Part shown: positions 11,901 through 21,768 of the stretch, one piece after another | Position numbering within the stretch: position 1 is the first letter of the stretch | Layout of the letters: every line of letters begins with the position of its first letter | NCBI GenBank assembly: GCA_951799405.1 | Contig: OX637334.1 | Coordinates: forward strand, 6,448,001-6,512,000 | Direction: 5' to 3' | DNA length: 64,000 bases | DNA from: Agapetus fuscipes | Lineage: Eukaryota; Arthropoda; Insecta; Trichoptera; Glossosomatidae | Position numbers and translations under genes: made by a program | Notes under the pieces: model-generated | The model's database searches: none | What the model was told of the DNA's origin: nothing | What the model saw: the letters and a program-made list of their open reading frames with translations, nothing else

Positions 11901-13952
11901 GAAATCTTACATGTTTATTCATAATTTTTAACTAAGGTTAAAGAGAGAATTTGGTACTTTACCTGTGTTATTGCACGGAGGCCATTTGATATTGTCTGCT
12001 TAAAGCTACTTTTGAAATCTTGAACATCCACCGTCAACCTAGAATAATCATTTTTTATACTTAAAAATCCACATCAAGAAATATTTATTTACAAAATACC
12101 AACACCTACTAGGAAGTTCAGAAATATCTAGTAAATAACTTCACCAAACATCAAAAGAGAAAGCTGATGAGCCTTGAACACATGAAGAACAAAAAATATC
12201 ATATACTTACTCCATCATATCATAAAAGGAAAGATTGAAGCCAGAAGGACTCAAGGTCACCGAAGAAGGAGATCATGGCTGAATAGACTAGAAAAATGAT
12301 TTGAATGTAACCATAACTCTGTAATCATTTCGCTAGAGGTTGCCACAGCCTCTGAAGGGTTACCTCCACTTCTTCTTATCCTTCCATACGTCTTTCAATT
12401 CATTCATATCCATCACCTTTTTCGTATGGATTCCTTCTTTTACATTCACTCTGTTTTCCATTCTATAATTTCACAAATCTGATCATACTTTTCTCGGTCT
12501 TGTTTTTCCTATTTTCTTATTCACATTTTTTTATACACAATAAAAGTAGCAAATCAATATTTAGAGTGACAGCATCAAAAGTAAAATCGCCTCAATGATC
12601 AACAAACTTTAATATAAGTGACATAACATAAACAAGAGTGTCAATTTAAAAGAGAAATAAATACCTATTTAAAAGTTCACCGGTTCGCTCTTTGTCAAAA
12701 AATGCAATGTCTTGTTTAATTATAGAAGAAAACAAGTCATTCTTCATTTCGCATGCTACGCCTTCACCTATTTCAGCTAGAAGGTGAATGTAGGCAAAAG
12801 TGAACATTGCCTGAAAATAAAAACAAATAATTGTTACTTTGATATAATGCTTTAAAAAAACCAATACAGAGATTAATCAATAAAATATTTAATTAATCTT
12901 TCAGATTCTAAAAAAATGCTTATAAAAATAATGAGAAACAATCACACATCCATGAAATTGTAAAATACAAGATTTGAGGTTGCCTCCATTTTGTAGAAAC
13001 GAAGAAATATTTTGAATTTAGAACAAACAAGTAAAACTCACCATGAACAAAAATTAAATAAGTCATTTTTCTTTTACTTAGAACATTTGGTTAATCAAGG
13101 AATACGGAACAAAACAAATATTACTGAATTCTAAATAAAATAAATTACCTGGGTGATGTATAGAGCTACTAATTTGAATGCTGGTGTTTTGACATCTTCT
13201 AAGAAGTCTTGTCGTGTTCCATCCCTGATGCTTGCAAGAACGTTAACTACACTTCCGATAAGTTGAGGAATGTAAATATTGACGGCTGCAACAGCTAGAG
13301 CTGCCTAAAAGAAAAGAATTTATATTTTTTAAGTATTCCTCTTCACAATTCTATTTTTTTAATTATGTACATACAATATTTGCACTTACTGCAACTGCTG
13401 CCAAGAAATGCCATCGGAATGGCCACAAATAAGTCCAAAATTTATCCCAATCAAAGTCGGATTGTTCTTCTGTGATAACGTTTCTTTTAGAAGCTAATGA
13501 TCTAGTGCTTGGTGCTTGCTTGCAATGCACTAAGCATTTATATCCTAAAATATTGACTAAAGTTCCAGAACATAGACCCGTCGCAATCTTCCATGACGAG
13601 AAATAGGTATTTTCGCATTCTTTTTTCAAATAATTCGTGGAACGCCTCGATATAGCGTTTCGAATATTTGAATATAGAACTAAATTGTTTTTGGTCAGGC
13701 TTAGTAGATTCCTCTGGCATCCTGTTCCGGCGAATAAACTAAAAATAGAAGTTACAACATTGTTTTATCGATCAACACACAAAATTATAGAAATAACAAT
13801 GAAATAAGTAGATTGGTTATGTAAAATTTAATAATATAAGCCATGTTTTTAGGTTAACTTTTAAAGATGTTACTTTCAAATTTGACATAAAAAAACAATT
13901 AATACCTTATAGGACTAGAGCATAATGATTTATACTTTAAAGCTCTCCACAT
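5973..13952 (-). CDS. ABCB8: mitochondrial half ABC transporter, ABCB8-like (14 exons)
   Basis: Exons (minus strand): 13906-13952, 13390-13738, 13149-13304, 12665-12810, 11963-12038, 11511-11651, 10880-11064, 10139-10316, 9308-9427, 9115-9218, 8860-9034, 7796-7974, 6699-6846, 5973-6053. All introns are GT-AG and all phases fit, giving 694 residues and a TAG stop. The first ~70 residues ([15 protein letters not shown]..) are rich in K, R and S without acids, like a mitochondrial presequence. A six-helix membrane domain follows (~100-410) with the ABCB8-like block [17 protein letters not shown] and [12 protein letters not shown]. The nucleotide-binding domain has Walker [10 protein letters not shown] (486-494), Q-loop Q535, signature LSGGQ (591-595), Walker B VLLLDE (611-616), D-loop SALD and H-loop H647. 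As a half transporter it should dimerise in the mitochondrial inner membrane; in mammals ABCB8 is tied to iron export and a KATP channel. The 47-bp first and 81-bp last exons are the least certain; ABCB10 is the alternative family. Confidence 0.92.
6248..6654 (+). mobile_element. family E MITE, copy 1 (last ABCB8 intron)
   Basis: A ~405-bp sequence matched by 45742-46148 over its whole length (CCGCTCTTTCTAATGCG, CCCATAGCTCTACGAT, TTTATGCCCAAGCAAACAAC). Its ends are inverted: TCGACGGTTAAAAG on the left and the reverse complement of CTTTTAACCGTTGA on the right, each next to TA. That fits a Tc1/mariner-type non-autonomous element. It lies in the final ABCB8 intron. Confidence 0.7.
7271..7525 (+). 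mobile_element. LB LINE 3' tail
   Basis: A full-length short LB copy, from CCTTGACTTATAGGTTGG to the tail GCAACTTAGATTATAG. It lies in an ABCB8 intron, antisense to the gene. Confidence 0.9.
8105..8478 (-). mobile_element. LB LINE 3' end reaching the ORF2 stop region
   Basis: In reverse: the tail (CTAATCTAATCTAATCTAAG), the LB body, the border CAAGGAAC, then the spacer and AAACCCTAGCCGCAACAT. The last piece is the reverse of the ATGTTGGCGGCTAGGGTTT stretch that ends the LINE ORF at 51340. It sits in an ABCB8 intron in the same orientation as the gene. Confidence 0.85.
9830..10069 (+). pseudogene. LINE ORF2 C-terminal remnant in an ABCB8 intron
   Basis: The frame reads [31 protein letters not shown] and RSWRVKVNS, the usual closing segment of an RTE-like reverse transcriptase (G.P...W.D....D.......W...A.DR..W). 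It is antisense to ABCB8. The same coding segment was amplified into the 64-bp minisatellite at 32723-33490. Confidence 0.75.
11341..11426 (-). mobile_element. SA SINE head fragment in an ABCB8 intron
   Basis: In reverse it reads CAGTCGATATCTCAGTTGGT (A box) and GGTTCGATTCCCTCC (B box), then the start of the SA body. Only the head remains. Confidence 0.7.
12160..12320 (+). pseudogene. LINE ORF2 fragment in an ABCB8 intron
   Basis: One frame reads [20 protein letters not shown] and then RLEK and a stop. GKI.G.R..GRRR.SWL is a recurrent block near the C-terminus of insect LINE reverse transcriptases. It is short and degraded. Confidence 0.55.
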
Positions 13953-15056
13953 TTTAATTCATGTCATTGAATATAAGTCTCTGTTTAATTGATTTTAAAT
14001 TATTACATTTATGTATTTGACATTCACACGTCAAGTAGGAGTGCAAAGTCAAAAGGTTCCAATCGACTGAAACGTCAAAATTAGTTCGGATGGAGAAAAA
14101 AGTACATCAAAACAGTTAGGTACAATTAACCCAAATTCTTAAAAATCAATCGATTTATTTTGTAAAAAGAGGGCTGGATTGATTCTATATAGCTGCACTT
14201 TTTCTTATTTTATAATGGTGTTTATTCTTGTAAGATAAAATTATATTTTGTACATTGCCATCTACAAAATTGTAAGTAAAACATTTTGTACGCAAACAGA
14301 CAACAACTTCAATGATATGGGGCTAAGACTTGAAGGGTAGTTTATAAAACTTTGAATTTTTTGCAACAGATGAATGGAAGGTCCTGAATTTTTGGACTCG
14401 TAAGTAAAAATAAACATTTAAAAAAATTCCGTTCGATCAATTGATCAGTAGGGAGGTGGAACCATGGATTTATAAGGACTCCATGGGTGGAACGATGGCA
14501 TTCAATTTTCAAAGCCTGAAGGGTAAGATTTGATTCCCATCAAGGGTGCCAAACATTAATCTCCATTTCAGTGTTCTCTTCCAATCTTATTCATAAATCC
14601 ATTTATTTATTTTAAATAAATAAATTTAAGAAATCCATCTACTGTTGATCTTTATCTTGACTAGTTCCTCCGACATATTTATTTCATTTTCTAAAAAAAT
14701 CCCACATGGCCGACATTGATTTTATACCTACCTACAATTGAAAAAAGCACTTTCAAAGGGGAAGTTTGATAGTAGTCATTTTATAGGTATTGACTTGATA
14801 GCTTGATTTATTCACTTGCGCTAAATACAAATCTATTATTACCGTTTTATTAAATCTTTTATTCATATCGTCTGAAGGGGGAGAGCGCATCAAGCCACCT
14901 ATACCTATACCTACCTACTAGGGAGCTGAAGTGCACCTAGGTAGGGAGCTATTAACTACCCAAAGCCACCCCAAATAATAATTTCATCATCTCTTCCACC
15001 AGAGGCGTACCTATTCATAAAAATAGAATAATTTGTGCCTGATGATGTGATGTCTG
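13953..15056. other. ABCB8 upstream region
   Basis: No gene is seen. The ABCB8 start site must lie close to 13953, but no TATA box or GC-rich promoter is visible. Words such as CACACGTCAAGTAGG and GAAACGTCAAAATTAG at 14026-14085 are plausible but unproven promoter sequence. The rest is AT-rich with runs of TACCTACCTA near 14730 and 14900. Confidence 0.4.
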
Positions 15057-15382
15057 AATAAAATACCGGCAAGATTTACTCTTACCTGCAAAAATAAACA
15101 GGTTGTACACGTCAAATGTGATCCCTTTAGGGCAGCGGTTTCCAAACTTTATGCTACCACGCCTCCCTAAAAATGATTTTTTTTTCGCGCCTCCCTTTGT
15201 ACGTTTTATTTTTTTTCGCGCCTCCCTTTCTACGTTTTATTTCTTAATATTCATACTAATACTACTATAGACACATTTTTGGCGCCTTCCTTGGCCATAG
15301 CTCGCGCCTCCCCTGGGAGGCGCGCCCCCCAGTTTGGAAACCGCTGCTTTAGGGTCAACGCGTAAAAATTTGCACTATATGT
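15057..15382 (+). mobile_element. SA SINE 3' part, split by a hAT MITE
   Basis: SA body words (ATACCGGCAAGATTTACTC, ACCTGCAAAAATAAACAGGT, ATGTGATCCCTTT) precede 15133. After 15346 the SA 3' end resumes (AGGGTCAACGCG, TTGCACTATATGTG). The MITE between them accounts for the gap. Confidence 0.75.
15133..15346. mobile_element. hAT-type MITE with 8-bp target duplication
   Basis: The 214-bp element has inverted ends CAGCGGTTTCCAAACT and AGTTTGGAAACCGCTG. It is flanked by CTTTAGGG at 15125-15132 and 15347-15354. The CAGCGGTT..CAAAC end with an 8-bp duplication is the hAT hallmark. The interior repeats CGCGCCTCCC and codes for nothing. Confidence 0.92.
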
Positions 15383-16071
15383 GCATCATCCTTGGCGTTC
15401 CGTTGCGAGGTTCGCATTTGATAACTTGTGGGTAGGGATTGCAATCCAGCAGCATTTTCAATCCAGCTGGATTTTTGCTGGAACAACACAATTCCAGCTG
15501 GATCCAGCGCGGATCCAGCAATTTATTGATTTTCGAAGAAATGAAACTGATTTTTTTAAATACTTAAGAAACGTGTTAATTAAACATTTTAACAAATCAC
15601 AATAATCAAAATTTTAACATAAACTCTTACTTTTTAGAGGTAGAGTAGACAGACAGAGTAAAAGTTATAACAAAAATAAGTCTTTTCTTGATTTTTTATT
15701 AAGACAAAATGTATTTTTTTTCTGGATATCTCAAGAAACAAATGGTATTAATGGTGTTGTCTCCCAGCCGGCTTCTTAATGAACTGCATATATTATATCC
15801 TGCTGCATGAGAGGCCCTTTCTGCCTCTACGCTTGTTGGTTAGTTTCTGATAATCGTAATATACTTGTAAGGTTCATAATTGTAAATTAAAGTTAGGTAT
15901 TCACTTCCTACTCCCTTACTTTCATAAACACTCATTTCCTTTTTTAATATTGTATCATAGTTCTTCTGAGTTCTCGTATATTTCGTTTTCATGAAGTTTT
16001 CTTTCTCACATTATAGCTCAATCTCCAGTTCTTGTTTAAATTCAAATTCAGTGAATCCGGTTTATCCTGTC

Positions 16072-16500
16072 TTAGTTTTCTACTTCCGTTATATCTTTTT
16101 GCTTTTGCACTGTTAATGGTTCCACTAAATACGCGCTTACACGATCCAGCATATTTTCATCTCCTGACGCATTGCATATTTTTTTGGTACTGCGAAATTT
16201 CTTCGTCATACTTCTTCGGTTCTGTAGATACATTTTCTGCATGCCTGTGACATCGGTAAGACGCCGTTTTTCGATTCTGTTGTGGAGTGCCTCAGAAAGA
16301 TCTGCACTCAAGATTGTGTCCTGGCTTTTTAGTTTGTCTAAGACAAATTTTAGGGTTGTGTTAGCAGTTATCAAACTCGGCTCTCTTCTTCAGAGAACTT
16401 CAACGGCCAGTTTAACCGGTTGAAGACTGGCGTCCTGGCGATCAATTCACTGATAAGTGACCACTCGTCCGCTGAGAATTTAGTTTCTGAGGTGTCTATG
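16072..16500 (-). pseudogene. hAT transposase remnant
   Basis: Two frames join at about 16375: ADEWSLISELIARTPVFNRL and onward, then LITANTTLKFVLDKLKSQDT and SEALHNRIEKRRLTDVTGMQ. The order resembles the central part of BED-finger hAT transposases. A further minus-strand piece at 16916-17176 (TPAEHEVIQRYSELLNKMQN) lies on the other side of the LB insertion. I infer the family mainly from the ends and duplication of the element. Confidence 0.65.
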
Positions 16501-16616
16501 AATGCTTTATCGATACAAACTTTTCAACTTTTAGCATAAACGTTCCAACATGCTGAGCAAACTGTTCCACCTAGTGCAGCAGTCAAGAATCAAACTCAAT
16601 TCTTTGCCCTTTGCTT

Positions 16617-16862
16617 CTATAATCTATAATCTAAGTTGCAAGGATATATTCATTCAAAGCTGTCAGACGTATGCCCACAAACAAACACGTATAGTTCACG
16701 CTTACAAATGATGATTGTGTACTTACAAATAAAGTCCAAGCCTCAAATGAACATAAGCCCTGCAACTCTTGCCGACATTTCTGAAACAGGGGTGACATTG
16801 GCAAAGTGAACCATTTTTTACAGTATGGGTGGTCAGCCTCATACCAACCTATAAGTCAAGGA
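16617..16862 (-). mobile_element. LB LINE 3' tail inserted in the hAT element
   Basis: A near-complete LB copy in reverse, from CTATAATCTATAATCTAAG to CCTATAAGTCAAGGAA. It splits the transposase remnant, so it arrived after the hAT element. Confidence 0.88.
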
Positions 16863-17258
16863 ATTTGCTTCCTTTATGTATTTTTGCAAAAACGTCTCAT
16901 CTTTGGTAGGTGATCTTATAAAAGTCTTAACAAATTTTGCATTTTATTAAGAAGTTCACTGTATCGCTGAATTACTTCATGTTCAGCTGGTGTTTGTTCA
17001 ATTACTACTTCTAAGCCTTCATTGGTGTTCGTGTCTTTGTCATCATAATAGAGCGGCAACATCGCTTCCGCCGAGCTGTAAGAGCATCTAGCAAAGCGCC
17101 AATGCTGGCAAGCCAAATTTTGCGACATTATTTGGAAAGTTTTATACTTGCGGATCCGCAGCGCTGGATCCAGCATCTGGTGCTGGATCCAGCAGGCCGA
17201 AAAATGCGCTGGATCCAGCTGGATTGCTGGATGAGGGATCCAGCAATTGCAATCCCTA

Positions 17259-17337
17259 CTTGTGGGTATGCATCTGATATGAACTTTAAATGTTCATATA
17301 TGTTTGCAACTTAGATTACCTTTAGATTATAGATAGA
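17259..17337 (+). mobile_element. LB LINE 3' end, target of the hAT insertion
   Basis: The LB end (CTTGTGGGTATGCATCTGATAT, TTAAATGTTCATATA, GCAACTTAGATTA) starts at the hAT target duplication; LB normally reads TGCTTGTGGGCATGCA there. The DNA left of the hAT (15395-15432) ends in the same CTTGTGGG, so this LB copy was the target. Confidence 0.75.
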
Positions 17338-17576
17338 TTTAAAAATTAAACATTTAAAAAGTCCTAATAATTTTATATAAACTAAAAACTCGTCGATGGG
17401 ATCCTGCTCTGAACACAATCGTACTTGGTGTTTAGATCACACATTTAAGTACGAGCGTTGCGCTGCCGGTAACAGATGTTGTGTGCAGTTCTGAAGGAAC
17501 CACCATACAAAATCACTCCTACTCCAAACTATGCAATAGGGGCTTGGAGATCACACCCCTGTCGACCGAAAATCTA

Positions 17577-17866
17577 TACCACCAATCGAAAGTAATTCCG
17601 CTTCGAAATCAAAAATAGGTTCACTGAAGTACTTTTGTTTTCCTTGATTTAGTATTAGTAAAATACCACTAGAAATGAAAACCAGTCCCCTCGAGAGCTG
17701 GGAGGGCTTCCACTTGAACCGAAGAGATTGGTGAAAGTCCGCCACCCTTGCCTGTAAATATTAATAGGTTCCGCATGCCACATGCGACCCCTTCGAGGAC
17801 AACACGGTATAGTAACTTTAGTACTTTATCTGTAATGTGATATATTATGTGAAGTTTAGTTGCGTT
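17577..17866 (+). mobile_element. SA SINE
   Basis: SA body with a decayed head: CCAGTCCCCTCGAGAGCTGG, TGCCTGTAAATATTAATAGG, CACATGCGACCCCTTCG and GGACAACACGGTA. Confidence 0.75.
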
Positions 17867-17882
17867 TTTTTTTTAAATATAT

Positions 17883-18123
17883 AAGGTATGAGGCTGACCA
17901 CCCATACTGTAAAAAATGGTTCACTTTGCCAATGTCACCCCTGTTTCAGGGAATGTCGGCAAGAGTTGCAGGGCTTATGTTCATTTGAGGTTTGGATTTT
18001 ATTTGTAAGTACACAATCAGCATTTGTAAGCGCGAACTACACGTGTTTGTTTGTGGGCATACATCTGAGAGCTTTGAATGAATATATCCTTGCAACTTAG
18101 ATTATAGATTATAGATATAGATA
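17883..18123 (+). mobile_element. LB LINE 3' tail
   Basis: A well-preserved LB copy from GGTATGAGGCTGACCACCC to GCAACTTAGATTATAGATTA. A 30-bp LB start (AGTATGAGGCTGACCACAC) follows directly at 18126, so a second truncated piece abuts it. Confidence 0.9.
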
Positions 18124-18155
18124 AGTATGAGGCTGACCACACATACCTACTTACT

Positions 18156-19429
18156 ATAAAAATTACAAAACCCATTCAAAACAATAATAAAGTAGAAAAA
18201 AGCTTTTTGATTGGAACAAATCATTAAGAATATTTTAATTTAACTTTATTAGTACCTACTATATGTTAATTTCTGAAAATTAGATGAAATATCAACTGCT
18301 TAAATTAAGTAGGTAGGTACTCAGTCTACTTTAATTAAGAACTTAATTTGTATGCCAATTAATTTAATGATGCTTACCAAAAATTTGGGTATTTTCAAGC
18401 TGCGTGAGAATCCAAAAACGATTTCAAAGAAGAAGAAAAAGGCGTGTGATGAAATTGACCCAGTCATCGTGACGAATGCAAATCACCTTTCAGAAATTTA
18501 ATTACTCTGATCAAATCAATAATTCACTCAAGGTTTTATCCCAGTATAGGTACTCCAAGCATTGACTTTAATAGCTGTGGACTAGAACCTATTTTAAGGA
18601 AAATAGACACTATCCATTTCAGAGGCCGCTTACAAAAAATTGTCCGCTATTTTTAAAAATATGTTTCTTATACTTTATGCCCTTAGTATAATGGAGTAAC
18701 ATTCATGAAAAAAATCACGCGTGTTTATTGATATTTTATCTAAATTATTGAGTTAAAATTCTTTATACGACTTAAAAACGCCACAAAAAAATATTTAAAA
18801 AAAAAAACACATTTTGTTCACATTTCTTTTGTTTTATTTTGTTGAAACCCAGCTGGGTGAGCCACAATATTGCCGATGCCAATTCAGGTGCGGGCATTAT
18901 TAATTAATATAGTCTGTGGTTAAATAGATTTGGCAACGTTTCTCTCTGCAACTCTGTCGGTAGGACGTTCCCTTACAAGTATCATGTACCCGCTGTAGTA
19001 GCTTTAACCTGAGTATGAAAAAATGCAGACCGATATTTCTTCCCTACAAAAAATATCACAGCATTGAATGTGTTAAATTTTTAAGATGATCGCAAATCTT
19101 CACTGAAGAGGGACATGAAGAAGAAGAGGAAGTTAAAGAGGTTAAGTTTAAACATAATGTTTTATTCTGGCAAATTGTATTATGCCACTTTAATACCGGC
19201 ATATTATATGCTAGAAATTTATGCGCATTCAATGATGGGAATGATTTACTGGTGGGATTATTTGGATTAATTTTGTGGGTGTTGTGGCGATGCCTTCTAT
19301 CGATGCAGTCCTTATCGATGGCATAGGTAGGCGAGTTGATTAATATGAGTGATATAATTTATTTCTCTGTAGGTATTATTATTCTATCCATGTATTTTTT
19401 AATTTTATTTATTTTGATTGTATTTTTGT
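18156..19429. other. intergenic stretch without recognised repeats
   Basis: No clear gene or family copy is visible. The one point of note is a possible signal-peptide-like first exon on the minus strand (18378-18467), given as a finding. The rest is AT-rich. Confidence 0.4.
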
Positions 19430-19745
19430 AAAGTCGATAGCTCAGTTGATAGAGTGCTTGCATTACATGCCGAGAGCTCGGGTTTGAGTCCCACCGAGGG
19501 GGTCAGAATGATTTCCCGTTTCGGTGTTAATTTAAAAAAAATACCGGCAAAGTTTACTCAACCTTCACAAGAAATGAGTAGGTACCAATCCCGTCGGGAG
19601 CTGGGAAACCCTCACTTCAACTGAAGCTGTTGGCGTGAGGCAGGCTCTTTACCTGTAAAAATAAATAGGTTGAACTCGCCACATGCGAAACCTTACTGAG
19701 ATAACGCGGTAATAAGTTGCGCTGTATGTGTAGCTTAATTGCGTA
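19430..19745 (+). mobile_element. SA SINE, nearly full length
   Basis: A box TAGCTCAGTTGATAGAG and B box GGTTTGAGTCC, then CCGTTTCGGTGTTAATTT, TACCGGCAAAGTTTACTCA, GTCGGGAGCTGGGAAACC, GTAAAAATAAATAGGTTG and TGTGTAGCTTAATTGCG. All SA segments are present in order. Confidence 0.92.
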
Positions 19746-20282
19746 GTTGTGTCGATACAAAGTTGTTGTATTTGTGGTTTTCATGGGTGGGATTAGGGAA
19801 AAGCCAAAAGCAACCAATAACAAAACAAATATTTACTATGGACGAGTCTTCCAAGAGTGACGTTTGCTCGCCGAAAAAAGTTCCAAATTCCAACTTTTCC
19901 TGAGTCCATTCAATTCGTCTAACTCAAGTGACGTAACACATACGAGTATACAAGGCCTATCACTTTGATAGTGGGTTTCGATCCGGGTCGTAGAAATTGT
20001 TTTGGGGTGCGAGCAATACGACCAGCAGATCATCCCCCATAAAATTTGATGAGTTTACCAAACACGCGCGGTTGTCGACGATTATTGGAATCATCAAAGG
20101 ATTTTAGGACATTTCTGTTGGTCACTTTTGACCATTAATTTATTGAAAGGATCTGATACTTGAGTAAATACGTATCAAATAAATAAAATAAAATTCGTAT
20201 TTCTCACGCTCTATTTTAGGAAGTAGGGATGGCAATCAAAATGACGCAGTATTTTCCGTAAACTTTTCCGATTCTTGACCAG

Positions 20283-20400
20283 TTCGTTGTCCAGTGGTAA
20301 CACTTCGTACTCGTAAATGGAAGGTTGTGGGCTCGAATCCCGTCGAAGAGTTTTGGGTGCGTGTTTATTTGAGGCTTAGGTTTTATTTTGTAAGTTAAAA
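20283..20400 (+). mobile_element. SC SINE head followed by an LB fragment
   Basis: The SC head reads CCAGTGGTAACACTTCG, ACTCGTAAATGGAAGGTTGT and GGCTCGAATCCCG. From about 20359 LB-like sequence follows (GTGTTTATTTGAGGCTTAG, TTATTTTGTAAGT), which marks a junction of two insertions. Confidence 0.7.
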
Positions 20401-21078
20401 AATAAAATTAAATAAAGAAAACACCAAAACGGAAAATCATAATAAAGTGCCAAAAAAAGTAAAAAAAGTGGTAAAAGGCAAACACTTTTAACGGTCTCGT
20501 TCTTATTTACAAAAAATAACCTAGGGAAGATTTTAATTGATTTGAAATTATCTTAAGTTGTACAAAGTGCCTATGCATGTAAATGTAGGTACATAACTGA
20601 ATTTTTTTTTAAATCTGTGCTATCACATACCATTTAGCATTTGAAAATCTAACTAATGGGTATTTGATTTTTTAGGATCTGGTAAAAATCCGATAGCTAT
20701 GAAAATACACCTGTGAAAATAAAATGGTATCCATTCAAAACTTTAACATTCAATTTGGAGCTCGGTTGTATTTGCGTTGCGTAAATAGATACCTACCTAT
20801 TTCTGAACTGAAAAGAAATAAATTTGGTAACAGCATTCCTCACCGAAAACGTATTTTAAATAAAAGATGAGTTTCTGTCACAAATATCTATCTACCCGTC
20901 GCGTCGCTCGAAATCCTTTCATTTTGTTTACCCCCCATTCTTTCTATACTTTTCCCTGAAGTTGGCCTCCTTGGCATTCCTGAAAAAAATCCGACGTCTT
21001 TAAAAAATATTGCGCAAGTCTGCAACAGTGTTTGGTGAGCGTGCTTTTGCACTGGCGCGGCGGCTCTAAGACATGGAA
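20401..21078. other. intergenic stretch, nothing recognised
   Basis: AT-rich DNA without a supported gene or clear family copy. Confidence 0.4.
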
Positions 21079-21220
21079 CCGACTGAGAAGGGGTTGGCGT
21101 ATGGCCAACCCCTTCTCAGTCGGTGGCCCTTACCTGTAAAATAAATAAATTCCGCTCTCTACAAGCGACACCTTCGAGGACAACGCAGTAAGAAGTTGAA
21201 CTTTGTATGCAGCTTAGTTG
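21079..21220 (+). mobile_element. SA SINE 3' fragment containing a perfect hairpin
   Basis: The SA 3' body (GTTGGCGTATGGCC, CTTACCTGTAAAATAAATAA, CGACACCTTCGAGGACAACG, AGCTTAGTTG) is interrupted after GGCC by the exact reverse complement of the 20 bases at 21079-21098. The SINE word GGCC then resumes. Confidence 0.8.
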
Positions 21221-21439
21221 TTTTTTTTTTGCATTAGCATTATAGAAACAAAAACTTCTGTTTGTGATCTAATCTAAACGTGATGTGTAGGTAATTTATT
21301 GCTGAAATTTGAAAACTGGTATTCTGACTAAATTTTGACGTCACAAACGAGCTAAATCTTTGAGCCGTCGCTCCGAGTTTTATGAATCCTTTCCTCAACA
21401 TTTTCCATCCCTCCTCCTTTTCTTCTCTACCGCTGTGTA

Positions 21440-21565
21440 CATATTGTGATAAGGGAGTCTCCAGGCCCCGCCCCTCGGCTGACATGTTGGCTGATAGGCC
21501 ACGCCCCCGAGCTGTGATTGGCCGGCAGGTCACCCATCCCCCTCCTCAAACACCCCCTGAGGGAT
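21440..21565. promoter_or_regulatory. GC-rich patch with GC, CACCC and CCAAT boxes
   Basis: In an AT-rich background this patch holds CCCCGCCCC, CCACGCCCCC and GTGATTGGCC (inverted CCAAT) within about 60 bases, with further CCCC-rich words. It looks like a promoter or enhancer core. It lies 4.3 kb upstream of FoxD; the assignment to that gene is an inference. Confidence 0.3.
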
Positions 21566-21768
21566 AAATGTTTTGCTTGCCAAGGTATACTGGGGTTAGC
21601 AGCCGAAAGCTTTCGACAAAGGCGGCTCGAAATGTAATCGTTTTATTTATTGTAATTTTTTCTTGAATATTATAGGGCAAGAATTTTGAGACAAAGTAGG
21701 TACGTACAGTCAGTCGTAAATTAAGGTTTGATTTTAAAAAGGAACCTACGATGAACCACAGTGATTTA

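Larger units (their letters stand above)
15433..17258 (-). mobile_element. degraded hAT DNA transposon
   Basis: The ends are TAGGGATTGCAATC and GATTGCAATCCCTA-like (right end GCAATTGCAATCCCTA), with subterminal GCTGGATCCAGC words at both ends. The 8-bp target duplication CTTGTGGG lies at 15425-15432 and 17259-17266. On the minus strand there are transposase-like pieces (TPVFNRLNWPLKFSEEESR, then after a frameshift TTLKFVLDKLKSQDTILSAD), broken by a frameshift and by an inserted LB copy. It has no intact transposase and cannot move itself. Confidence 0.88.
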
